This document shows positions 23,901-36,508 of a stretch of 64,000 nt of DNA, one piece after another. This stretch comes from Rusavskia elegans (Eukaryota; Ascomycota; Lecanoromycetes; Teloschistales; Teloschistaceae). Within the stretch, counting starts at the first letter, position 1; every line of letters begins with the position of its first letter. The notes beneath the pieces are model-generated. The model worked only from the letters and a program-made list of their open reading frames with translations, was not told the DNA's origin and ran no database searches. Where the stretch lies: contig SAUG01000003.1 of the NCBI GenBank assembly GCA_011316305.1, forward strand, positions 62,001 through 126,000, given 5' to 3'. The translations under genes were made by a program, and so were the position numbers.

Positions 23901-26900
23901 ATTAAGCGCAATTAATTTAAATTCTTTATATAGAAAACGGTCCGTTATTAGATTTATAGCTAGTAAAGTTTACCTTCCGCTAAAGTATAGATAATATTAT
24001 CTAAATTTAGTAATTAATATTTTTATAATCCGGCTTTTTAGAAAGCGGATTAACTAGATTAGTTTTTTCTAGATAATAGAAAATATTAAAATCTATAGTA
24101 GCTATTTTAATAACCTAGTAATATTATTGAATATTAAAATTATTATAATCTATCTAGATCTTTATTATATATTTTACTCCTTCGAAATAATATTTCTATT
24201 ACTCGAAAACTTTAATAATAGCGAGAAGTTCGGGATTATATATATTATAGTTATATTTAATAGAAATTATTTTCTTCGACAAGAATATAACTAAATACTA
24301 GCGACTATTTTTATTAGATCAAAATATAATTCTAGCTAATTCGATTCTAGAAATATTAGTTTTAATATAGATTTTATTTTCTAGATCGAAGTACTATAAT
24401 ATTCCGGTAGTATTAAAAATATATTTTAGTTTTTTAAAAGCCTTTTAGATTCCGATAATCTAATAAAACGGTTCTAACTTTTTTCCGGCTACGTTTCCTA
24501 TAAATAGATTCGTTAGAAACGTTATAATCTAAAAATATTAGTAAATAAAATACCAGTAAAAATTTACGAACTTTAAAAAAATCTATACCTTTCGGTAAAT
24601 TTTTAGAACCGACTATTTTTTAATAGTTACTATTTATTCTAGGTCTATCGAAATACCTTTAATAAATACGATAAAGCCTAAAGATTCTATATTTTCGATA
24701 TTAAAAATATACTTTTTAAAGTTAAGATATAGATACGCGTTATAAAGCTTTTAAACGATTTATCTATTATATTTCTAATATTTTTTTTTCGAATTAAAAA
24801 AAATTAGAATATTATTTAAATAGATTATATAGTAAATATTAAATTGTTTTTTTTAAATTCTATTTAGATAAATTTAGAATATTATAGATATATTAGTAAA
24901 ACTAAAAGGTATAATAAAGTATTTAAATTATCTATATTTTATATAAAACGCGGTTTTTTATTTATTACTTTTTTTAATTCTAATTCGATAATAGGTATCT
25001 TTAATATTATATTTAAAAAAGTATTTTACTTTTAATAGTCGATCTAGGATCTTAGAGATAAAAAGTAAAAGATAATAGTTTTTAATCGTTATTTTATTAA
25101 AACTTCTATAGTCGACGTATATATAAAAACTACTATCTTTTTTCGATACGAAAAGAATTAGAACTTCTATAAATAACGTTAAATAACGGATCTAGCCTTT
25201 CTTTAAAGTACTATCTAGATCATCTCGTAGTATATCGAGCTCGTAATTAGATAGGCTATAAATTAGACTATATAGTAGATTTCGCCTATCTAGTTCGATT
25301 ATATAATCGGTATCTTTAAGTAGCGGTAAAAAATCTACTAAATATATATTATAAACTTCGATTTCCTTATATATAGATTCCGGAATCGATAGTTTAAACT
25401 ATTATATATTTTTATTATTTTTATTTTTTTTAATACCGTTAGCTTCCGTCTATATAGTAGTATCGTTATTAGATTTTATATATACGGCGGTATCGATATT
25501 ATATTTTATATATATAGCGGTATTCGATATTATATATATTAATTAATACTTCTCGGCCTATAATATATTAATAAAATTTATCGGTAAATTAATATTAAAG
25601 CGAGTTAACTATTTTAACCCCGTCTAGTTATTTTATATCGTTTTATTATAAATAGAAAATCGTTATTACTTTAATTCTAGGTCTATAACTATATATATTT
25701 AATATAAAGCTAATATATCTAGAAAGATACTATATTTATTAGTTATATCTAGAATATAAAATCGCGATATATATATTTCCCGACGGCTCTAACTATCTAT
25801 TATTATTTAATTTAAGTTATATATTCTATAATAGGCAGTATACTAATTTCTAATCTATTAAAAATAGAATTTTATACCTTTTTATATAGATTCTAGATTG
25901 TATTAAATAATAAAAGATTAAGAAATAATATTAATCTAGAAATTTAGATCTAGGAATACTTTAATTCTACTATATTCTTTTACTAATAACTCGATAAATA
26001 CTTTTATTAAGAAACCGTTCCTTATTTTAATTTATTTATTTTAGACTATTATTAAAGCTATAACTAGCTTTTTTGATTTTTTTAATAGTTAATATTACTA
26101 GAATTATCTTTTATCGTATTAATAGTAGATTTTTTAAAAGACCTATTACTATTACTATAAAAACTATTAGACTTCCGATTATTTTAACTTTAGTTCTAGT
26201 TTTTAGAGTAATTTTTAGATTGATAATATATAATACTATAAATAAAATATATATTAGATTTATTATTTAATTTATATATTCTAGAATTATTATTACTAAT
26301 ATTAGAAATATCTTTTCTACCGATACTATTTCGACTATTTTATAATCGGCTTTTCCGGTTTCGATTTTCGAATTTTCGAGAATTTTCTTTATTATATAAA
26401 AGTAGATAAGATCTATTAATAGAAAAATTCTACTACTAATCTGGTATTATTTTATTTATATTTTTCTATTAAATAGTCTAAACTATCTATTTATTATAGC
26501 TGATATTTTTTAATTTTATATTTTAAATATATATAGTATACTATAATTCCGGACGAATTTTAAAAAAAAAAAAATCGAATATTATTTTTCCGATAAAAGA
26601 AATAACTAGACTTTTAATAATATAAAAAAATTATAAAATTCTAGAATATTCTAGTCTTTATTCTAGATTATATAAAAATATTTCGACGCGGTATCTAATA
26701 AATAAAATTTAAAATCGGTAGTAAAATTTAAAAGAAAATCTATAAATTTAGTTTATAATATACTATTAAAAATATCTTTATTAATAAAAAATTCTTTTTT
26801 TTCGAATTAATAATTTAATTTCTAACTTTTAACGAAATTTTAAATCTATCGAATTTAATCTATTTAAATAGATAACGCGTCGGATTTATAGAACTAATTT

Positions 26901-27629
26901 CTATAGAATTCGATCTATTTATAGTAATTTTAAAAGGTTATTTTATCGCTATATTTTTTAGGTTCGTTAATTTTAAACTTTAATAAAATCTATAGCGTTT
27001 ACGAAAATCTAATAACTAGTTTAAAAGAAAGTTAATTATTATCTAAAATATATTTCGTATCTATTATATAAAGAGCTTCTACTCTATAGCGTATTTTTAA
27101 AAGGATTTTTTTCTTCGCTACTATTTAAGTTTCTAAGGTTTAAAACTTTTTATTATTATTAGAATCGTCGCTATTATTTCTATTATTATTAGAATTATTA
27201 CTACTATTAGGCGGCTAACCGGAATTAGAATTTCTAAAAGTAAAAATCTCTAAAAAAGCGTTTTTATTAGATTATAACTAATTATTAGGCGGCTGCTATT
27301 AATAGATTTTACTGCCGGAAATAGTATAGTTTTCTAATATACTAGCGATAAAATTACTATAAAATTCCGATTAGATTTTCTAGATAATAGAAAATAATCT
27401 AAGGTTTTTTTTATCGAACGTTTTCGGTATAGCCGGGTTATATTTATTAGGTTAATCTATAATATCTATAATCCGCGGCTTAATAGCTTTAGCGCTAGCT
27501 TAAAATAATCCTGCCTAAAGTATTTTACTATAGCTATAACTACTATAAATACTATACGTCGATATCGATAAAGTTATACTATAAATAATATATACCGAAC
27601 TAAAAATATTTAAATTAATAAATTAGAAC

Positions 27630-27868
27630 TATAAAGTAGATATATTTCTAAAATAGTATATAATTATAAACTAGACGAAAAGTATATTATAGAACTAATT
27701 TATACTCTAGAAAGCCTCGGATATAGCCTAGTAATAAGGGAAGAGAAAAAGTAGGAAAAGATCGAGATCTGACGTACTAGCGACGTTCTAGCGACTAGGC
27801 GGCGAGCCTCGTTTCCAAGCGTCCTAATTATATTTCCAAGGCCTATATGACGCGTCTGACGTTTTAAA
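27630..27868 (-). repeat. LTR of gypsy family 1 copy A (5' LTR)
   Basis: It matches 12040-12278. It is followed directly by the ATATT duplication and then by the remainder of the I-1 transposon. Confidence 0.88.
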
Positions 27869-28162
27869 ATATTAAATAAAATATATAATCGATTTATATT
27901 ATTTGAATTATTTATTATAATTAATATAATATATTTAAATTAATAATCGTTTATAAAAACTATAGTATTCGATTATCTAATATAATTATAAATCGAGTTA
28001 AATCTAATTTCTATCGGTTTCTATTTTATAATCCGATTCGATTTTCGGTTCTAATATTAGGAACCAATCTAAACCGTTTAGCGGATTAAATTAAACCGAC
28101 TCGCTAAAACTCGAATCGAATTTTCGAAATATCGATAGAAATCTATACCGAAGTAGCCAGGC

Positions 28163-28632
28163 TATATTTAGTAATCAGAATTTTACTAGATAAAGTTTAC
28201 GAATTTACGTGATATAGAATTTAATTAATTTTCAAATCGATACTAATACTATCTATAGTAAAAGATAGAGAAATTAATTTATATTAAATTAATAATTTAA
28301 TTATCATTTTAATTTTATATCAAAGTTTCTATTAACTTTCTGTCAACTTTCTATCGATTATCTATTAATTTCTAGTTAACTATTAGTTTTTAATAACTAA
28401 ATATAAATATTTTATTATATTCGAGTTTAATTAAATTATCAATTTATTTGATCTAGAGATCCTACGATAACTAGTAATTATTTTCAATTATTATTTAATT
28501 TGTATTTGAATCTTCTTTTATATAAACAGATAATTAATTTATAATCTATATTTAATTAATATTTTGTAATTTTCAATTATAAATCGACAAAATGTCGATA
28601 TATTGTCGTAGGACAAACGGTTGCCATTAAGG
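28163..28632 (+). repeat. YX repeat unit 1, right part
   Basis: This is the continuation of the unit interrupted at 7671. It contains a TTACGTGATATAG block and ends ...ACAAACGGTTGCCATTAAGG directly before unit 2 starts. It matches 29045-29498. Confidence 0.8.
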
Positions 28633-29498
28633 TAACAATCTGTCTATTTTAAATCTACGTTAAATTCGTCGAAAACAGCTAGTTTTCGAGAACTAGTTTT
28701 AAATATTCCGAAAATAACGAATTAGAAGAAATCAAATAGTCGATTTCTATTTATATAGAATTCCGAATTAGATTTAGTTCGTTTTAACTAGCTGTTTTCA
28801 ACGAATTGTCGATTAATTTCTTGTTAATATTCGTTTAACACTCGTTTAATATTTAATTAACTACGAGTTGATCTTTTAATTTTGAGTATTATTAGTAATC
28901 AAAATAAGCGAATCTATAAATTACGTGATTCTCTAGTTTAATTCGTCGATTCTAGAATTTTAACTTCTTTATAGAAGTCGTAAATTTCGAATAAAAATTT
29001 TAAAAAAAGAAGTTTTCATCGGAATTCGAACTTTACAATATTTTGCAATTTAATATTTAGAGTAAATAATTAGTATTTCACAAGAAAAGATATATAGAGT
29101 CACGTGATATAGAATTTAACTATCAATCTAATCTATACTAAAACTATTAATAGTTATAAATAAAGAAATTTGTAAATAGAAATTGAATATTTTAGTAACA
29201 AATTACATTTTTAATTAAATTTTCTATATTTCAATTTTCTATTAACTATTAGTTTTATAAAATTGTAATTTTATATTTAATTAACAGCAAGTTTAATTTA
29301 ATTCTATATTAATTTAAATTAGAATTTTTATTAAAACTATTAGTTATTCAAAATATTTATGTATTTACATTTTTGTCTTTTTTGAATTAAATTAATAATT
29401 ATTTAATATTTAACCTATATTTTATTTCTTATTAATTTTCAATTTTAAATCGATAAAATGTCGATTTATTATCGTAAAACAAGCGGTTGCTATTAAAA
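28633..29498 (+). repeat. YX repeat unit 2 (intact, tandem to unit 1)
   Basis: This unit of about 866 bp begins TAACAATCTG and ends ...AAGCGGTTGCTATTAAAA, arranged head to tail with unit 1. No terminal inverted repeat, LTR signature, pol III boxes or coding frame is evident. Its right portion recurs alone at 48493-48890. Its class is unknown. Confidence 0.8.
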
Positions 29499-29748
29499 TA
29501 TTAATTAAAAGATTAATTTAATCTGATTCGAAGATTTTAGCGAACTAATCGACGAATAATCTATAGACTTTCTATAATTATTATCATTAGCCGAAAATTT
29601 TAATTTTAATTAAATTTACAAATCTCTAATTTTATTTAATAACGTTTTCCATTATTTTAATCTTTTTCGCTAGCGTTATATCGCGTTTTAAATCATTGTT
29701 ATTATGGAATATTTTATCGATAGACGTATTATTACTATTATATTAATA
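29499..29748. other. AT-rich spacer
   Basis: These are RIP-mutated bases between the YX dimer and the next MITE. I see no feature here. Confidence 0.5.
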
Positions 29749-30254
29749 GGATGGCCGTCGGGTCGGATTTCGAATCTAAATTAGCTAATTCGACCGGGTC
29801 GACCCGATTTAAATCGAGTTAAAAAATATTCCGATCCGATCCGATTCGATTCTAGATTAAATTCGAAAATTTAGATTCGACCTATTAAAACCGTTAAACC
29901 CGTTAAATTCTAATATAAAAATATAACTCTAATATCAAAATTATATTTATTTATTTAAAAAATTACTAGTTAATTAACTATATTAGCGAGAAAAATCTAT
30001 ATTATATTAAATATATTATCCCAGTATTTTATCTTTTTAAAAAATTGATTAAGTTTAATATTATATTATATATAGAAAGTTTAACGGATCGGATCGGATT
30101 TCTATTAGTTTGTATTTTATAATCTAATTTAATTTTTAATTTTTATATTAAAAACCGACTCGAATCGTTTAGTAGATCGAATTAAACCGATTCGTTAAAT
30201 TTCGGGTCGGATTTTCGAAATACCGACGGGAATCTAACCCGAAGTAGCCAGTCT
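29749..30254 (+). mobile_element. GACTGGCC-family MITE (M3)
   Basis: It runs from (G)ATGGCCGTCGGGTCGG at the left to ACCCGAAGTAGCCAGTC at the right, with TA on both sides, and is about 506 bp. Both ends resemble the ends of the long I-1 copy, so it is probably an internal-deletion derivative. No coding capacity is seen. Confidence 0.85.
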
Positions 30255-30800
30255 ATTTATAGTTGTTTTTATTTGATTTTAATATCTTTACGTTTATTAT
30301 AAAGATTTAATAAAATATTATAAATTTTTACGGATTGATATTATCTAATTTATACTTTAATTATATTTAATTATAGAAAATATAGTTTTATTATATTAAT
30401 CTATTTCGGTTTAAATAATAAAAAAGTTTTTAACGTTGAAAATTCTAATATATACGCGATTAATTTAATAAATAGAAAGGATCAATTCGTTGTACTATAT
30501 TTTAATAGTTTTAAACTAATTTCTTTAAATATATCGTTTATTCTATTTCTAGACCATATTAAAATCTTTTCGAAACATTGAATCTATTTAAATAATCAAT
30601 CGACGTAGATATAATACGATTATATATTCAAAAATATTTTATATTATTTTAATAATAATTTTGTTTCGGGCGATGTTTTTTTAAAATCGTATTCTATTTT
30701 ATCTAATATCGACTTTCATTTTTGTTATTTTTTTTTATTATTTTTTAATAATAAAATTTAGAAAATAAAATAAAATATCTATTTATTGAATAGATTATAT
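30255..30800. other. AT-rich spacer
   Basis: RIP-mutated sequence with no recognisable feature. Its right edge (30789-30800) is the target duplication of SINE2. Confidence 0.5.
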
Positions 30801-31228
30801 ATATATACGATTTAATCATTCGGATTTTTAATTGTCTTTTACGAATTAATACTAGAAGTACTATTCGATTAGATTACGTAATTATTTAGATTCAAATATT
30901 TATCGCGAATTCAATTTAGAATTCCCGAGGAAGCTAGATCTGGACTAAAACCCAGAGGGAAATCGTAGTCTATTTAACTTTAATTAATTTAATTCACTTC
31001 GATTAGAAACGGCTAGACCGAAATAATTTTCTAAATAATTTCTCTATAGAAATCGTATATAAATTTAATATAAAATCGATTTAGTCGTTTAAAACAATTT
31101 AAATATTAGATTAGCTTTCGAGGGATTCGAATCTCCGACCCGCTAGATTAACTCTGCTAATTGCGAAAAAGAACGCGGATCTATTAGACCTCTAGATAAC
31201 GCAGTTTACTACTGCGTTATCTAGGCCA
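30801..31228 (-). mobile_element. tRNA-derived SINE, copy 2
   Basis: This inverted copy of SINE1/SINE3 has its B box at 31123-31133 (minus strand) and its tRNA-like head at about 31228-31110. The tail near 30801-30815 is (TA)n. It is flanked by the perfect 12-bp duplication AATAGATTATAT (30789-30800 and 31229-31240). Confidence 0.9.
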
Positions 31229-31240
31229 AATAGATTATAT

Positions 31241-33646
31241 TTTTTTTATATAATTATAGAAAATCGTTGTAAAATCTAAATTTCGTTTAAAAGACTACGT
31301 AATAATTAGATACGAAAAATAAATCCATTAGATAATAGAATTAATTAATAGAAGGAAAAAATTCTTTTATATAGAGTTTTTATTCTGTTAAAGCCTCTAG
31401 TTACTAGCGCGTTTAATATCCGAATGATTTAACAGCCGTTTTATAGTATAGTATATCTTTTCGACTTTATAATTATATTTTTATATATAAATATTCGCTT
31501 CGAATCTTTATATTATATCTATAATTTAAATTTATATAATATAAATCAGATATAATATTGAAACGGATTATTTATCTTTATATTTTTATAATTGAATCGC
31601 TTTTTAAATTTTATATTGAATTTAACGCAAATTTAAATATATATCAATTATTAATAAAATATATATATATATATTTTTATTCGTATTTAATTTATTTATA
31701 TTTAGTCGTTTATTTTATAGATATATTTTTATAATATTTATTTATATTTTCAATTTTTAATTTTTTATATCGTAGTCTTTTAATATAAATAGTATATATA
31801 TCTTTTATCTATAATGATATAACTTTTTTATAAACTTTTTAATATATTTTTATTTATTTTATATCGAGATTCCGCGTTATTTACTTTTAATATACGATTT
31901 AGAAAATATATATTTCTATATTTCTATATATATTTTTTATAAATTATTTTAATCGCGTTTTTTATATTATCTTCTTTATTATAAACATTTTTCCTTTATT
32001 TATATACGAGAAATAGACGGAAATCGAATAGATTTATTATATAGAAGATATATAACCTATCTAAATATTTAGAAAATTTATATTTCTTACAATTTATATT
32101 TTTTACAATTTATATTCTTCTATATTATTTAATATATAGTAAAACTAATTATAGATATAATAAAAGTATTTTTATATCGAAAAATAGCTATTATTACTTT
32201 AAATCTATATAAATACAAAATAACCTATATACTATATTAATAGCTAAATAATATAATTTTAGAAATTATTATTTTAATAGAATATCGAATTTAATACTAT
32301 TAATAAATATTTTTATTTTAATTCGAGTTAGAAACTAATAATTAGAAATTTTTTAAACGTTAAATAGAATATAAATATTATTTTAATCGCTATTATATAT
32401 ATAAAAAAGACGCGCCTTGACTAAAATAGTAATTTCTAATATATAACGTCGTTCGTTTTCCCGAAATTTTCGATATAGAGTTTATAATTATAGAATAGCG
32501 CTATCAATTAATTTTCTAGATTATATTTGTTATTATTCGAATAATCTTTTTATAGAAAAATAAATCGCGGTAAAATTTAATTGGATCGATATTACAAGTT
32601 ATTAAATAAATTTAGAGTATATATTATTTTAGATTTTCGGCCCTACTACTTTTATTATTAACGCGTTATAAAATTTTTTATTTAGTTTCTATCTACGTAC
32701 TATCGATATATTTATCGATTCTAATTTTTTTAAATTATATATTTATAGTAGATATATATTTATTTCGGTTTTTAATTTTTATATATAATTTTTAATTCGG
32801 TTCCAGTTTTAGTTCTAGCTCTAATTTCCATTTTTATTTCTATTTCTATTTCTATAAAACGCTATATTGTTTCATTCGCTAGATTTTCGGACGTTATATC
32901 GATTAATATTTCTTTAGTAGAAAAATTTAAAGATAAAGATAAAGATAAAAATAAAAATAGAGAAAATATTATTAGCAATTTTATAACTCGCGAGAATAAA
33001 TTCGTATTTAATAATTTCTTTAATAAATTAAATTTTAATATTTTAAAATAGTTTAAAATACACGGTTTCTTTTTTAAAAATAGAAAATAGAATTTTTTCT
33101 AAAAAAATTTTAATTTCCTATATCTTTTTACCTTTTACTAAAATAGACTAGAACATCGAATTTCTATTATCTCGCGAATATTAGGATACTAATAACGATA
33201 TATAAAAAATAAAATAAATAGTTTTAAATAATTTCGGTAAATCTAATTTATATATTTATAAATTAATATTTTTTTATAATTTTAAAGGATTTAACTATTT
33301 ATAATCAAATTTACTTTTAAATCTAAAAGTATATATATTAATATACCGGAAATAGATTTTATTTCTTTAAATAAAAGATAATTTTCATTAATAGCTATTA
33401 AATTATATTTTCTATTAGTTTACGCTATTTTATTATAAGGTTTTTAAAATTATTTTTATTATTTTATAAATAAATTTTTATTCTATAGTTAGAAACGCTT
33501 TCTTTTTAGAATTTCTATTGTCGAAAATCTAATTTAAATAAAGTATATAATTTTTTAGAAATTTATTTACACTATTATTAATAGATACGTATTTACTATT
33601 ATTATATACAAATATCGCTATTAGAAGTATTTTAAACTAATTATTC
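31241..33646. other. Highly degraded AT-rich sequence, unassigned
   Basis: About 2.4 kb of extremely AT-rich, RIP-mutated DNA. I found no match to the other repeats in the window and no protein family. Short purine-rich runs occur around 32925-32965 (AAAGAT-type repeats). It is presumably an older transposon, past recognition by eye. Confidence 0.5.
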
Positions 33647-34057
33647 GACTGGCCGTCGGATCGGATTTCGAATCCGGATTAGAAAAACCGATTCGATCCG
33701 AATCGGTTCCGAATTTTCTAGATATCGAATTAATAGATTTTCGGTTTTTAGTTTATAATCCGATCCGATTAAAAAATCCGCTAAATTTATATAACTCGTA
33801 TAATTCTAGTAGAAAAGCTATACGAATAGTTTTAAAAAATTCTAATTAATTAACTATACTAGTTAAAAAGATACTATTGAAACTAAATATATAATCTAAA
33901 TGTTCTACTATTAAATATATTCAATTATTTAAATTGTTAATATATCATACTTTTTATAAAGGTTTAATAGATTTCTATCGGATTTTCGGTTTTGATCTAG
34001 AATCGACCGTTTAATAAATCGAACCGGTTCGATTCGCTAAAAAATCGGGTCGGGTTA
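33647..34057 (+). mobile_element. GACTGGCC-family MITE (M4), right end missing
   Basis: The left terminus GACTGGCCGTCGGATCGG is clear. The body parallels M3 up to CGGGTCGGGTTA, where the expected right terminus of about 50 bp is replaced by the end of the inverted I-2 copy. Confidence 0.75.
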
Positions 34058-36508
34058 TAGATAGTCTGGCCACTTCGGTACAGGTTCCTGTCGATATTTC
34101 GGAAACCTAACCCGAGTTTTAATAAATCGGTCTAATCTAACTTAATTAGCGGTTCGAGTCGATTTCTAATATTAGAACCGAAAATCGGATCGAATTATAA
34201 AGTAAAAATCGATAGAAATCCGATTCGACCTAATTCGTAATTATATTAGATAGTCGAATACTAGTAATATAAAACCGTAGTATATTTTATTTAATAATAA
34301 ACTAAAGAATATTTGATTTAATTTAATCAATATATTTTTTGATTTCTTTTTAAAAAGAATTTATTTTTTAAATAATATTCTATCTTCTAGTTATACTCGA
34401 TTATATATATCTTTGGACTTTTTTAAAAAAATTTCTATTTTCAAATCTATGGTATAGTTATAGTATTTAATTATTATTATCTACTTTATTTATTCTAGAA
34501 TTATTTAGGCTCGATTCTATCGATAAATTTTCTTTATAAAATTAAAAGTCCGTTCTATTTCTATTAAATATATTAGATTAATAAAAATACCGCGAGCTAT
34601 TTATATTAGTTTTAGAAAATTCGAAATATTATTTTTTTAAAATATTTAATATAAATTATCTTCGGTAATATTAGTATAAAAATATCGATTAGCTTCCGAA
34701 ATAGCTATTTAAATACGCTAGAATTATCGAAAATTAATATTTAAAATAGATAAAATAGGCTTTAGATTAATTAGTAAAAGTATAATATATTATCCTTTTA
34801 TATTACTATATTTTTTTCTATAAACGGATTTTAGATTTTAATAGATTAATAAAAACTTTATAGTATTTAGTAAAATATTTTTTTAATTCGGTCCGATATC
34901 TATTTTTATATTTTAAAAAATTTTTTATTTTTTTATTATTATTTTCTTTATTTCAGTTTTAATAAAAGCCAAACTTTATAATAGAACCTAAAATATTTAT
35001 AAAATAATAAATAAATCTATTTTTACTTTTACTATAAAAGTAGTATTTTATAAATATTATATTAATATTATTATAAAGTATTAGTATTATTTCTTTATTA
35101 ATATAGTTCTATAATCGAACTATTTTTTTAATTTTAAAAGTTAATCGAAAATAGTTTTATAAAACTAAAATATTAAATAAACTCTATTATTTATAGTTTT
35201 TAAAACTAATAAAGTAATCTTATAGTATAGCCGCCGTATACTATCTATAAAGAAAAGCGAATACGATTTATTTATATTAAAAGTAATCTTTTATATTTAT
35301 AGGTTTTAAGAGTTTTTTTTTATAAATCTATTTATAAAATATCGTAATTAATATACCCGACGAATTATAAAATATATCGAGCTCTATCGAATATAGATAT
35401 CTTAAATTATATTCCTAGATTAGAAATTAGGATCGATTCTTTCTTAGATTTCTTTAAAGCGAAGTTTATATTAAGAAGAGATAGAAATATAAACTATAAT
35501 AGTATAAATCTAAAAAAGATATTATTCTATTTCTAAATTTATATTATCTATATAAATTATTCTATTTATAAATCTGGATAGACTAGTACTAATATTATTA
35601 ATTTATTTATTATTTAATTCTTAGAAAAAATTATCGCTAATTTCTTATAATCTATCAGTTTTAATAAAACTTTAAGCTACTAGACTAATTATATTAACTA
35701 GATAAAATAGAAAATTTTAGATTCGATTCTATCAGTCATTAAATTAAGTAAAAGTTTTTTTAAATTCTTTTTTTTATATACTATTAGAATTGGTATTATC
35801 GGTAATAATATTTAAAAGCTTCTATCTAAGCTAGAAAAACTCTAAAAGTTTTAACAGTTTCTAATATTATAAACGACTAGAATAATTAATAGAAAAGAAT
35901 ATAAATTTAATTAGATTCTTTTAAAATTAATACTAAATATTAATATAGTATACGAATATTTCTAAATACGCGATCTTTTATAGATTTAACTAGATATCTA
36001 ATATAAAGGAAATACGTTCTAAAATTTTTAAATTAGATTTAATTTACTCGCGGATAGTTTTATAATCGTCGAAAATAATTTACGTAAATTATATATAGCC
36101 GATAAACTTTATATCTAGATAAAGTATTTATAGTGGTTATTTAAATTTTATATTTTCGATGTTCCGAACTAGTAGATTTAAATCTAAGAAGATTTTATAT
36201 AGATATTTATTCTATACGGTTTAGTTAAAAGTAGAATTAAATTAAATATAGCTTTTTTTCTTTAATTAAAATTTATTTTATTTTTATCTTTTTATATTAC
36301 TATTATCTATTTACGCGGATAAATATTACTTTAATAAAAGACTATAAATTACGTCGTTAAATTTTTTAATAAACTAAAGAGTTAAAATATTTCTTTATAG
36401 TTAATATATTAGAAAAATTAAAGGCTATAAAATAGTCGAAAATTTTAAAATAGTTTTTATATATAATTTTAGAAAAACTATCTACTATTAAAATTTAATA
36501 GATAAAAT
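34058..36508 (-). mobile_element. GACTGGCC-family transposon copy I-2, truncated
   Basis: This is an inverted counterpart of I-1. It begins AGTCTGGCCACTTCGG and matches I-1 from its right end back to about 8.9 kb, without the SINE, Z or gypsy insertions of I-1. About 0.8 kb of the other end is missing where it meets G2 copy 2. On the + strand, 35.7-36.2 kb reads as a fairly continuous degraded protein with stops mostly at likely Gln/Trp positions. I do not recognise the family. Confidence 0.75.

Larger units (their letters stand above)
12040..27868 (-). mobile_element. Ty3/gypsy retrotransposon family 1, copy A (nested G2 inside)
   Basis: LTRs of about 239 bp at both ends and a perfect 5-bp duplication ATATT (12035-12039, 27869-27873) frame the element, which reads on the minus strand. 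Degraded domains in order: gag about 27.2-26.3 kb; reverse transcriptase core about 25.15-24.75 kb (match to the family TAF..RYGHFEY...PFGL block and the YLDD region); RNase H about 24.45-24.0 kb (IETDAS-like block); integrase about 23.7-22.85 kb (SDRGS-like block about 23.0-23.05, HPQTDG-like block near 22.9). The 3' part is split by G2 copy 1. Without it the element is about 8.3 kb, similar to copy B without its insertions. Most stops replace Trp/Gln, so it is a dead RIP relic. Confidence 0.9.
7672..28162. mobile_element. TA-flanked DNA transposon (GACTGGCC family), copy I-1, split by three insertions
   Basis: The left end reads AATTGATCGTCGG, the family terminus GACTGGCCGTCGG with only RIP-type transitions. 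The right end is ...CGAAGTAGCCAGGC. TA flanks both (7670-7671, 28163-28164), and the YX repeat continues on each side. After removing SINE1, Z1 and gypsy copy A, each with one target copy, the parts 7672-8039, 8477-9179, 10159-12039 and 27874-28162 total about 3.24 kb. The segment from about 8.9 kb to the right end matches the inverted copy at 34058-36508. Short MITEs in this window share both ends, so this looks like the long, possibly once autonomous parent. A TA target fits Tc1/mariner-like or related DDE transposons. I could not recognise the transposase in the mutated interior. Confidence 0.7.

Noticed and set aside
26073..26270. 65-codon + strand frame
   Set aside because: Antisense to the gag/protease region of gypsy copy A; hydrophobic composition is an effect of AT-rich codons.
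31201..33646. CRISPR-like or functional tandem array in the A/T-rich short repeats
   Set aside because: Repeats are low-complexity AT runs with no regular spacing; the organism is a fungus.
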